From Paracoccaceae bacterium (GTDB lineage: Bacteria > Pseudomonadota > Alphaproteobacteria > Rhodobacterales > Rhodobacteraceae): a DNA stretch of 7,623 bases. The position numbers and the translations under genes are program-made. Shown piece after piece: positions 1 through 6,149 of the stretch (the first letter of the stretch is position 1; every line of letters begins with the position of its first letter). The notes beneath the pieces are model-generated. The model saw only the letters and a program-made list of their open reading frames with translations. It had not been told where the DNA came from and made no database searches. The DNA is taken from the NCBI GenBank assembly GCA_029881635.1, contig JAOUMG010000078.1, positions 1-7,623 of the forward strand, given 5' to 3'.

Positions 1-1
1 C

Positions 2-742
2 CGATCCGTAGATGTCCTGATGGTTGATGACGTTCAGTTCATTGCCGGCAAGGATTCTACGCAAGAAGAATTCTTTCATACATTCAACGCTCTGGTGGAT
101 CAGAATAAGCAGATCATCATTTCCGGTGACCGTGCGCCAGGTGAGATCAAGGATCTGGAAGAGCGGATCAAAAGTCGTCTGCAATGCGGGCTGATTGTCG
201 ATCTTCACCCCACCGATTATGAACTTCGCCTGGGTATCCTTCAGCAGAAGGCAGAATTGTATCGGCAGCAGTATCGGGGCTTGGACGTTTCCAACGGGGT
301 GCTGGAATTTCTTGCCCACCGCATCAACACCAATGTCCGGGTTCTTGAAGGTGCGTTGACCCGTCTTTTTGCTTTCGCCAGCCTTGTAGGGCGCGAAATT
401 ACCCTTGATCTGGTTCAGGACTGTCTGGCCGATGTTCTTCGTGCAAGTGACCGCAAGGTCACCATCGAAGAAATTCAGCGCAAGGTGTCAGAGCATTACA
501 GCATCCGCCTGTCTGATATGATTGGCCCGAAAAGGATGCGAAACATCGCGCGCCCGCGACAGGTCGCAATGTATCTGTCCAAGCATATGACCACCCGGTC
601 ATTGCCCGATATTGGCCGCCGATTTGGCGGGCGCGATCACACCACGATCATGCACGGTATCCGCAAGATCGACGAGTTGAAGGCAAATGATAGCCAGCTC
701 GCCGAAGATATCGATCTTCTTAAGCGGCTGCTGGAGGCCTAA
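2..742 (+). CDS. dnaA: Chromosomal replication initiator DnaA (5' end missing)
   Basis: This is the C-terminal 246 residues of the AAA+ ATPase that binds DnaA boxes, melts oriC and loads the helicase; the reading frame enters from outside the window. Numbered from base 2, Walker B is at residues 5-10 (VLMVDD), sensor 1 lies in IIISGDRAP, the arginine-finger segment (box VII) reads EERIKSRLQCGL, and sensor 2 lies in NVRVLEGAL. Domain IV, the helix-turn-helix that reads DnaA boxes, ends the protein, with the signature GGRDHTTI at 209-216. Box VII has SRLQCGL where E. coli has SRFGWGL; I associate this variant with Rhodobacterales, so it looks like a clade feature rather than a defect. The missing part would hold domains I-II and Walker A. 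The stop is TAA at 740-742, and dnaN follows after a 105-base leader. The identification is secure; only the upstream boundary is unknown. Confidence 0.97.
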   Translation, partial: RSVDVLMVDDVQFIAGKDSTQEEFFHTFNALVDQNKQIIISGDRAPGEIKDLEERIKSRLQCGLIVDLHPTDYELRLGILQQKAELYRQQYRGLDVSNGVLEFLAHRINTNVRVLEGALTRLFAFASLVGREITLDLVQDCLADVLRASDRKVTIEEIQRKVSEHYSIRLSDMIGPKRMRNIARPRQVAMYLSKHMTTRSLPDIGRRFGGRDHTTIMHGIRKIDELKANDSQLAEDIDLLKRLLEA

Positions 743-748
743 CTGGCC

Positions 749-777
749 TTGACGCCCTGTCCAATCCATTGGACATT
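749..777 (+). promoter_or_regulatory. Candidate sigma-70-type promoter for dnaN
   Basis: TTGACG at 749-754 is a good -35 match seven bases after the dnaA stop. After a 17-base spacer, 772-777 reads GACATT, which is only a weak -10 match (3 of 6). Alphaproteobacterial -10 boxes are often poorly conserved, and dnaN commonly has its own promoter besides dnaA read-through, so the site is plausible but unproven. An 18-base dyad fills most of the spacer and reaches into the -10. Confidence 0.25.
758..775. repeat. Perfect dyad in the dnaA-dnaN leader (possible operator)
   Basis: TGTCCAAT (758-765) and ATTGGACA (768-775) are exact reverse complements separated by CC. As DNA this is an 18-base near-palindrome of the size bound by dimeric regulators, and it sits between the -35-like and -10-like elements described at 749-777. 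As RNA it could form a seven-pair stem with a four-base loop. No T-run follows, so it is not a typical intrinsic terminator. The repeat is certain; its role is inference. Confidence 0.5.
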
Positions 778-799
778 CCGCGAAATTTCTTGAGCCTGT

Positions 800-822
800 G
801 GAGAAAGCTGATAGCTTTCCCC
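800..822 (+). promoter_or_regulatory. Leader hairpin A upstream of dnaN
   Basis: AAAGCT (804-809) pairs with AGCTTT (813-818) around a GAT loop. The helix extends outward through G803-C819, skips one A-C mismatch, and continues with G801-C821 and G800-C822, giving nine pairs. What follows is C-rich, not T-rich, so this is not a terminator. Its 3' arm takes up CCCC at 819-822, the same bases needed by the second hairpin that covers the dnaN ribosome binding site, so the two structures exclude each other. Confidence 0.35.
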
Positions 823-841
823 TCCCGGCGACCTCGAGGGG
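819..841 (+). promoter_or_regulatory. dnaN Shine-Dalgarno inside a possible masking hairpin B
   Basis: GAGGGG at 836-841 is a strong Shine-Dalgarno sequence lying six bases before ATG 848. CCCCTC at 819-824 is its exact reverse complement, with an 11-base loop, so the transcript could fold to hide the ribosome binding site. The loop end also contributes to the self-complementary CCTCGAGG (832-839). The ribosome binding site is convincing; regulatory folding is a hypothesis from base pairing alone. Confidence 0.45.
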
Positions 842-847
842 ATGGAT

Positions 848-1966
848 ATGAAAATCAGTATCGAACGCGCGACGCTTCTCAAAGCGGTGGGCCAGGCGCA
901 ATCGGTTGTTGAGCGGCGCAACACTATTCCGATATTAGCCAACGTGTTGATCGAAGCAGAAAGCGACAGCATCAGTTTTCGCGCCACCGACCTCGATATT
1001 GAGGTCGTGGACAAGACCGCAGCCCAGGTGGAACGCGCGGGGTCGACCACTGTGTCAGCGGTGATGCTGCATGAAATCGTCCGCAAATTGCCCGATGGCG
1101 CTTTGGTACAGCTGACCGATGACAGCGCGGCGGGGCGGTTGACGGTACAAGCGGGCCGGTCGACATTTTCGCTGGCGACGCTGCCGAAAGAAGATTTTCC
1201 TGTCATGGCATCGTCCGAGTATGCCGCCAACTTTTCGGTCAAGGCATCTGTTCTAAGGCGGCTGTTCGACAAATCGAAATTCGCCATTTCAACGGAAGAG
1301 ACGCGCTACTACCTGAACGGCGTTTATATGCATGTTTCAAAGGGCGAAGATGGCCCGGTGCTGCGCTGTGTGGCGACCGATGGCCACCGGCTCGCACGTA
1401 TTGACGCACCGCTGCCTGACGGTGCCGCCGACATGCCGGGCGTTATCGTGCCGCGCAAGACGGTGGGAGAACTGCGTAAGCTTCTGGATGAAGATGATAT
1501 GCAGATCGCCGTATCAGTGTCGGAAACCAAAGTGCGTTTTGCAACGCCGGTAATCACACTGACGTCGAAAGTCATTGACGGGACATTCCCCGATTACACC
1601 CGCGTGATCCCGACCGGCAATACCCGCAAGCTTGAGGTGGATGCCGCCGAATTTGCCAAGGCAGTCGACCGGGTAGCCACGGTATCCTCGGAACGGTCGC
1701 GCGCGGTCAAACTGCAGCTGGACGAAGACCGGCTGATCCTGTCGGTCAATGCGCCCGATACAGGTGCGGCTGAAGAAGAACTGGCTGTCGCCTATGGGGA
1801 CGAACGGTTGGAGATTGGATTCAACGCCAAATACCTTCTGGAAATCGCCAGCCAGGTAGACCGTGAGAACGCGGTTTTCCTGTTTAACTCGTCCGGCGAC
1901 CCCACATTGATGCGGGAAGGCAACGACACTTCGGCAGTATATGTCGTCATGCCGATGCGTGTCTGA
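848..1966 (+). CDS. dnaN: DNA polymerase III sliding clamp (beta subunit)
   Basis: The product (372 residues) is the ring-shaped dimer that encircles DNA and tethers polymerase III, and that also docks other replication and repair proteins. Three repeated clamp domains span roughly 1-120, 125-245 and 246-372. Recognisable stretches are the N-terminal MKISIERATLLKAV, ERRNTIPILANVL, ATDGHRLA from residue 176, DGTFPDYTRVIP at 244-255, and the C-terminal VVMPMRV that closes the partner-binding pocket (E. coli ends VVMPMRL). Start choice: an in-frame ATG at 842 would add only Met-Asp and directly abuts the GAGGGG ribosome binding site (836-841). ATG 848 has a six-base spacing and gives the usual MKISIE beginning and family length, so I prefer it. 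The gene lies between dnaA and recF, the classic order. The upstream leader has structures that could set clamp levels separately from DnaA. Confidence 0.97.
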   Translation: MKISIERATLLKAVGQAQSVVERRNTIPILANVLIEAESDSISFRATDLDIEVVDKTAAQVERAGSTTVSAVMLHEIVRKLPDGALVQLTDDSAAGRLTVQAGRSTFSLATLPKEDFPVMASSEYAANFSVKASVLRRLFDKSKFAISTEETRYYLNGVYMHVSKGEDGPVLRCVATDGHRLARIDAPLPDGAADMPGVIVPRKTVGELRKLLDEDDMQIAVSVSETKVRFATPVITLTSKVIDGTFPDYTRVIPTGNTRKLEVDAAEFAKAVDRVATVSSERSRAVKLQLDEDRLILSVNAPDTGAAEEELAVAYGDERLEIGFNAKYLLEIASQVDRENAVFLFNSSGDPTLMREGNDTSAVYVVMPMRV

Positions 1967-1974
1967 TCTGGCTT

Positions 1975-1991
1975 CGCCGGTGCGTCCGGCG
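1975..1991 (+). other. GC-rich hairpin just after dnaN
   Basis: CGCCGG (1975-1980) and CCGGCG (1986-1991) form a perfect six-pair stem with a TGCGT loop, eight bases after the dnaN stop. Two G-T wobbles (1974-1992, 1973-1993) could lengthen it. No T-run follows, so it does not look like a standard intrinsic terminator. It may instead stabilise the dnaN message end, or pause or attenuate read-through into recF. The structure is visible; its effect is inferred. Confidence 0.4.
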
Positions 1992-2026
1992 GGAATGTTA
2001 GGACCAACTGGAAAGGCACGGTATTC

Positions 2027-3133
2027 GTGCCAACTTTGAAGCTGGTATCACTTTTCATGTCGCATTTCCGGTCGCACAGGCGGTCGGAACTGGCATTTGA
2101 TGGCCGCCCGGTGGCCGTTTTTGGCGCGAACGGTGCGGGCAAGACCAACGTTCTGGAGGCAATTTCCCTGCTGTCGCCCGGCCGCGGGTTGCGGAGGGCA
2201 GGGGCCGAGGAACTTGCCCGCAGGCCCGAGGCGCTGGGCTGGAAATTGCGGGCCGAACTGGCAAGCCTGCACCAATTGCACGAATTGGAAACCGGTGCCG
2301 AACCGGGGCAGCCGCGCTTTGTCACGATTGACGGCAAGGCAGCTGCCCAGACGGCGCTGGGACGGATCGGACGAATTCTCTGGCTCGTTCCAAGCATGGA
2401 CAGATTATGGACCGAGGCCCCGGAAGGCCGACGACGGTTTTTGGACCGGTTGACGCTGTCGTTTGAACCTACCCATGGTGAGGCCGTGCTGAGCTATGAA
2501 AAAGCCATGCGCGAACGTAACCGGCTGTTGAAAGACATGGTGCGCGACACCGGCTGGTACGAAGCGCTGGAGGCGCAAATGGCCAATGCCGGGGCAACCA
2601 TAATGGCCAACCGTAAGGCCGCTTTGGCCCGTATCGGCGCTGCGCAGGCAGGGGTGGAGACGGCGTTTCCAACCGCAGACCTGACAATCGTTGGGCCTGA
2701 GGGCGAAGCCGACTTGTCCGATCTTGCCACAGCTCTGGCCGAAGGCCGGGCGCGGGACATGGCGGCGGGCCGGGCACTGACGGGCCCCCACCGGGCTGAT
2801 CTGGCGGCGGTGTATGCCGCCAAGGGGGTTCCGGCAGGCCAATGTTCGACCGGCGAACAAAAGGCGCTGCTGATTTCGCTGATCCTTGCTAATGCCCGGG
2901 CATTGGCAGAGGATTTCGGCGCGCCGCCGATCCTGCTTTTGGATGAGATCGCAGCCCATCTTGATGCCGACCGTCGCGCATCGCTTTATGACGAGGTGTG
3001 CGCCCTAGGATTGCAAGCCTTCATGACCGGAACGGGGGCTGAGTTGTTTGCCGATCTGGGGGATCGGGCGCAGTATCTGGAGGTCACGGAAGAAGGCGGG
3101 CAATCGCATGTTATCGAAAGGAACGTATCATGA
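2027..3133 (+). CDS. recF: DNA replication and repair protein RecF
   Basis: RecF (368 residues) is an SMC/ABC-like ATPase that acts with RecO and RecR at single-strand gaps to help load RecA and restart replication in the cytosol. Walker A is GANGAGKT at 33-40, after the family-typical SHFRSHRR. The ABC signature region is STGEQKALLISL from residue 274. Walker B is ILLLDE with D306 and E307, followed by the D-loop-like AAHLDADRR. The length is normal for RecF. The start is GTG at 2027, with GGAAAGG at 2010-2016 ten bases upstream, a slightly long spacing. It gives MPTLKLVSL, matching expected RecF N termini, and no better in-frame start lies upstream; TTG 2036 is a weaker alternative. The gene follows dnaN by 60 bases and its TGA overlaps the next start (ATGA at 3130-3133), indicating translational coupling. 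Confidence 0.96.
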   Translation: MPTLKLVSLFMSHFRSHRRSELAFDGRPVAVFGANGAGKTNVLEAISLLSPGRGLRRAGAEELARRPEALGWKLRAELASLHQLHELETGAEPGQPRFVTIDGKAAAQTALGRIGRILWLVPSMDRLWTEAPEGRRRFLDRLTLSFEPTHGEAVLSYEKAMRERNRLLKDMVRDTGWYEALEAQMANAGATIMANRKAALARIGAAQAGVETAFPTADLTIVGPEGEADLSDLATALAEGRARDMAAGRALTGPHRADLAAVYAAKGVPAGQCSTGEQKALLISLILANARALAEDFGAPPILLLDEIAAHLDADRRASLYDEVCALGLQAFMTGTGAELFADLGDRAQYLEVTEEGGQSHVIERNVS

Positions 3134-3561
3134 CACCGCAGCGGGTAACTTTAATCACGCTCGGGGTAGATGACCTGAACCGGTCGCGGGCATTTTACGA
3201 AGCGCTGGGCTGGCGGCCACATACGGTGATGGATGAGGTGGTATTCTTTCAGATCCATGGCGCGGTGCTTGGGTTGTTCGGAACGGCGGCTTTGGCAGCG
3301 GATCAGGGACGACCCGGGGCAGATCTCGGGGTCGGGGCGATGACACTGGCACAGAACTTCACCACAGAGGACGAAGTGGATGCGGCCTATGCGGCGGCGC
3401 TAAAGGCCGGGGCGGAAGGGTTGAAGGCGCCTGAGAAAGTGTTCTGGGGTGGCTATTCGGGATATTACTCCGACCCGGACGGTCATGTATGGGAAGTGGC
3501 GATGAATCCGTTCTGGAAACTTGCTGCGGATGGCAGCCTGACCTTGCCCGAACAGGTGTGA
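3130..3561 (+). CDS. VOC-superfamily (glyoxalase/bleomycin-resistance fold) protein
   Basis: This small cytosolic protein (143 residues) has the vicinal oxygen chelate fold, made of two beta-alpha-beta-beta-beta modules. Module 1 begins VTLITLGVDDLNRSRAFYEALGW (two adjoining stretches, residues 6-28). Module 2 ends with the hallmark SDPDGHVWEV from residue 114, where E122 sits at a usual metal-ligand position. I do not see an obvious His or Gln ligand in the first strand, so it is not a clear glyoxalase I, and the substrate is unknown. The superfamily includes lyases, dioxygenases, epimerases and drug-binding resistance proteins. The start at 3130 is supported by AAAGGA at 3117-3122 with seven-base spacing and by the ATGA overlap with recF. 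Coupling to recF implies cotranscription with the replication genes but does not show a repair role. Confidence 0.88.
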   Translation: MTPQRVTLITLGVDDLNRSRAFYEALGWRPHTVMDEVVFFQIHGAVLGLFGTAALAADQGRPGADLGVGAMTLAQNFTTEDEVDAAYAAALKAGAEGLKAPEKVFWGGYSGYYSDPDGHVWEVAMNPFWKLAADGSLTLPEQV

Positions 3562-3699
3562 AAGCAGCGGATCCAACGCTGAACGGCAACATCTCTGGAC
3601 TGCCCGGACAATCTTGTGCCCGTCACGCCAGCATCCGGTGTATTTTCATATTCTCAGCCGGGGTATAGAAAGAATCCGCCACACCGAAAAGGATAATAC
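3562..3699. other. Intergenic gap between the replication block and the metabolic genes
   Basis: This 138-base gap separates the VOC gene from the dehydrogenase gene. CAGCG (3565-3569) and CGCTG (3577-3581) could form a five-pair stem directly after the VOC stop, but no T-run follows, so it is at best a weak terminator. TATAGA at 3664-3669 resembles a -10 box and would fit a promoter for the downstream pair, yet I see no convincing -35 at the right distance. AAGGA at 3689-3693 is the ribosome binding site of the next gene. A reading frame starting at 3614 here runs into the dehydrogenase in another frame and looks spurious. Confidence 0.4.
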
Positions 3700-6117
3700 A
3701 TGCGGACCCATGCCCAGGCTGTTGTCATCGGTGGTGGCGTCATTGGCTGTTCAATCCTTTACCATCTGGCCAAGCTTGGCTGGACCGATGTGGTGTTGCT
3801 GGAAAGGTCTGAACTGACATCCGGGTCCACCTGGCATGCGGCGGCAAACATCCACGGATTGCATGACAGCACCAATATCAGCCGCCTTCAGCATTACACC
3901 ATGGGGCTCTACCGGGAGCTTGAGGCGGAAACCGGCCAAAGCTGCGGCGTGTTCCAGCCCGGCAGTCTGTATTTGGCGCAAACCGAAAACCGCGAACACC
4001 AACTGCGCCTGCAAGAGGCCAAGGCACGTCGCTATGGCATGAACTTTCACGAGGTCAGCCGGAGCGAGGCCGAACGCCTGCATCCGTTGGTGAATTTCGA
4101 TGGTATTCGTTGCATCATGTATGAGCCCGACGGTGGCAACGTTGACCCGTCGGGCGTCACCAACGCCTATGCCGTCGGTGCACGTCAGCGCGGTGCGGAA
4201 ATACACCGGTTTACCCCGGTCACCGGCACAGAAGCGCAACCAGATGGCAGCTGGATCGTGCGCACGGAAAAGGGTGATATCCGTACGCCTTGGGTGGTGA
4301 ATGCGGCAGGTTTGTGGGGCCGCGAAGTTGCGGCGATGGCCGGGCTGTCGTTGCCATTGCTGCCCACCGAACATCAGTATTTTGTTACTGAAACCATTCC
4401 TGAAATTGCCGCGATGACCCATCGCCTGCCTTCAGTCGCCGACCGTGACGGAGAATATTACCTGCGTCAGGAAGGCAAAGGCCTTCTGGTCGGGGCCTAT
4501 GAGAAGAACATGAAATTCTGGGCCGAAGAGGGCACCCCGCCGGATTTCGGCCACGAACTCTTCGCTGATGATCTTGACCGGATCGAGGAAAACATGCTGC
4601 GGGCAATCGATCGCGTGCCGGCTGTCGGGACCGCAGGGATAAAGCGTGTCATAAACGGGCCGATGATCTGGTCGCCCGATGCCTCGGTCCTGTTCGGCCC
4701 CGTGCCGGAACTGACAGGTTATTTTTGCTGTAACGGCATTATCCCCGGGTTCAGCCAGAACGGCGGTATGGGAAAGCTGGCCGCCGAATGGATGATCGAG
4801 GGCGAACCGACGCTCGATATGTTTGCCTGGGACATGGCCCGCTTTGGGCATTGGGCGGGCAAATCCTTTACCAAGGCACGGGTCAGGGACCAGTATACTC
4901 ACCGATTCAAGATCCACTTCCCCAATGAGGAACGTACCGCAGGGCGACCGGTGCGCACTCGGCCCATCTATGAGATGCAAAAGGAAATGGGTGCCGTCTT
5001 TGGCCTGAATTTCGGCTGGGAACACCCATTGTGGTTCGCTCTACCGGGAGAGCCAAAAGCCGAAACCACCGGCTTTACCCGTCAGAACTGGTGGGCGCCC
5101 GTGGGGCGCGAAGCACGAATGCTGCGGGAAACCGTCGGGTTGATCGATATTTCGAACTTTGCCAAATACACGGTCAAAGGGCCGGGTGCGGAAAGCTGGC
5201 TGAATGCGCTTTTTGCCAACAGGATGCCATCGTTGCCGGGGCGGTCCTGCCTGACCCCGCTGATCGGGAAACGCGGGGGCATTGCGGGTGACTTCACGGT
5301 GACAAAACTGGCTGACGATGATTACATGGTCATCGGTTCTGGTATGGCCGAACGGTTTCACCAGCGCTTTTTCCGCGCGGTGCCGCTGCCGCAAGACACG
5401 CGGTTTGAAAGCGTGACCGAGGCGATGTGCGGCTTCAACATTGCGGGCCCGAGATCGCGCGAATTGCTGCAAAGCCTGACCAACGCATCCCTTGCCACTG
5501 CCGATTTCCCTTTCATGCGCTCGACGCGCATCCGAATTGCCGGGGTCGAGGCTATCGCCCTTCGGGTTTCATTCACCGGTGATCTGGGCTGGGAACTCCA
5601 TTGCGATGCGTCTGATCAGGCTGCCCTTTACGCGGCTCTTATGGACGCAGCCAAAGGTTTGTCCGGCGGTCCGGTCGGTAGCCGGGCGCTGGGGGCGCTG
5701 CGGATCGAGAAGGGCTATGGCAGCTGGGGGCGCGAATACAGTCCTGAATACTGGCCACAGGAAGTAGGTCTGGATCGACTGATCAAGGGTGACAAGGAGT
5801 TTTTGAACAAAAACGCCTGGCTGGCGATAAAAGACAAACCAGCCCGCGATGTGCTGGTCTGCCTGGAGATTGACGCAAAAACCGCCGATGCCACGGGAGG
5901 CGAACCAATTTTTCTGCCCGATGGAACACCGGTTGGGCAAGTCAGTTCAGGGGCCTATGGATATTCAGTTGGAAAGTCGCTGGCGCTTGGATATGTGAAG
6001 GCGACGCATGCGAAACCCGGCATGGCGTTGAGCGTTGCCGTACTTGGCCTGCCCCATAGCGCGCGCCTGCTGGCGGAACCGCCATTTGATCCTACCGGTG
6101 CCCGCCTGCGCGCCTGA
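3700..6117 (+). CDS. Dimethylglycine/sarcosine dehydrogenase-family FAD- and folate-dependent enzyme
   Basis: The product (805 residues) should oxidise an N-methyl group of a methylated glycine or similar amine using FAD and pass the one-carbon unit to tetrahydrofolate. Module 1 (about 5-365) is a DAO-type flavin domain with GGGVIG at 11-16, E35 for the ADP ribose, and STWHAA with H46 at the position that carries covalent FAD in dimethylglycine and sarcosine dehydrogenases. A central FAD-oxidoreductase linker domain spans about 368-425. From about 460 comes a GcvT-like folate-binding domain (VGLIDIS near 480, SFTGDLGWELH at 624-634), then the GcvT C-terminal barrel to about 795. Length and domain order match the full family; nothing is truncated. 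There is no signal peptide or membrane segment, so it is cytosolic. AAGGA at 3689-3693, six bases before ATG, supports the start. Dimethylglycine, sarcosine or another methylamine are all possible substrates. The class V PLP gene 32 bases downstream is probably cotranscribed. Confidence 0.9.
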   Translation: MRTHAQAVVIGGGVIGCSILYHLAKLGWTDVVLLERSELTSGSTWHAAANIHGLHDSTNISRLQHYTMGLYRELEAETGQSCGVFQPGSLYLAQTENREHQLRLQEAKARRYGMNFHEVSRSEAERLHPLVNFDGIRCIMYEPDGGNVDPSGVTNAYAVGARQRGAEIHRFTPVTGTEAQPDGSWIVRTEKGDIRTPWVVNAAGLWGREVAAMAGLSLPLLPTEHQYFVTETIPEIAAMTHRLPSVADRDGEYYLRQEGKGLLVGAYEKNMKFWAEEGTPPDFGHELFADDLDRIEENMLRAIDRVPAVGTAGIKRVINGPMIWSPDASVLFGPVPELTGYFCCNGIIPGFSQNGGMGKLAAEWMIEGEPTLDMFAWDMARFGHWAGKSFTKARVRDQYTHRFKIHFPNEERTAGRPVRTRPIYEMQKEMGAVFGLNFGWEHPLWFALPGEPKAETTGFTRQNWWAPVGREARMLRETVGLIDISNFAKYTVKGPGAESWLNALFANRMPSLPGRSCLTPLIGKRGGIAGDFTVTKLADDDYMVIGSGMAERFHQRFFRAVPLPQDTRFESVTEAMCGFNIAGPRSRELLQSLTNASLATADFPFMRSTRIRIAGVEAIALRVSFTGDLGWELHCDASDQAALYAALMDAAKGLSGGPVGSRALGALRIEKGYGSWGREYSPEYWPQEVGLDRLIKGDKEFLNKNAWLAIKDKPARDVLVCLEIDAKTADATGGEPIFLPDGTPVGQVSSGAYGYSVGKSLALGYVKATHAKPGMALSVAVLGLPHSARLLAEPPFDPTGARLRA

Positions 6118-6149
6118 GCCTTGTCACAAATCCCTGAACGGACCTGATC

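Noticed and set aside
758..775. Intrinsic terminator after dnaA
   Set aside because: The stem is good but no T-run follows (the next bases are TTCCGCG), so typical rho-independent termination is unlikely.
782..789. GAAATTTC palindrome as an operator
   Set aside because: An eight-base AT palindrome is likely by chance, and it lacks flanking symmetry or a second copy.
842..847. ATG at 842 as the dnaN start
   Set aside because: It directly abuts the GAGGGG ribosome binding site, leaving no spacing, and adds a nonstandard Met-Asp before the family-typical MKISIE.
743..847. Replication origin in the dnaA-dnaN gap
   Set aside because: I see no DnaA boxes of the TTATNCACA type and no AT-rich unwinding stretch; the dyads here fit regulatory structure better.
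3614..3817. Short + strand frame upstream of and overlapping the dehydrogenase
   Set aside because: It overlaps the clear N terminus of the dehydrogenase in another frame, has no supporting ribosome binding site, and has no familiar motif.
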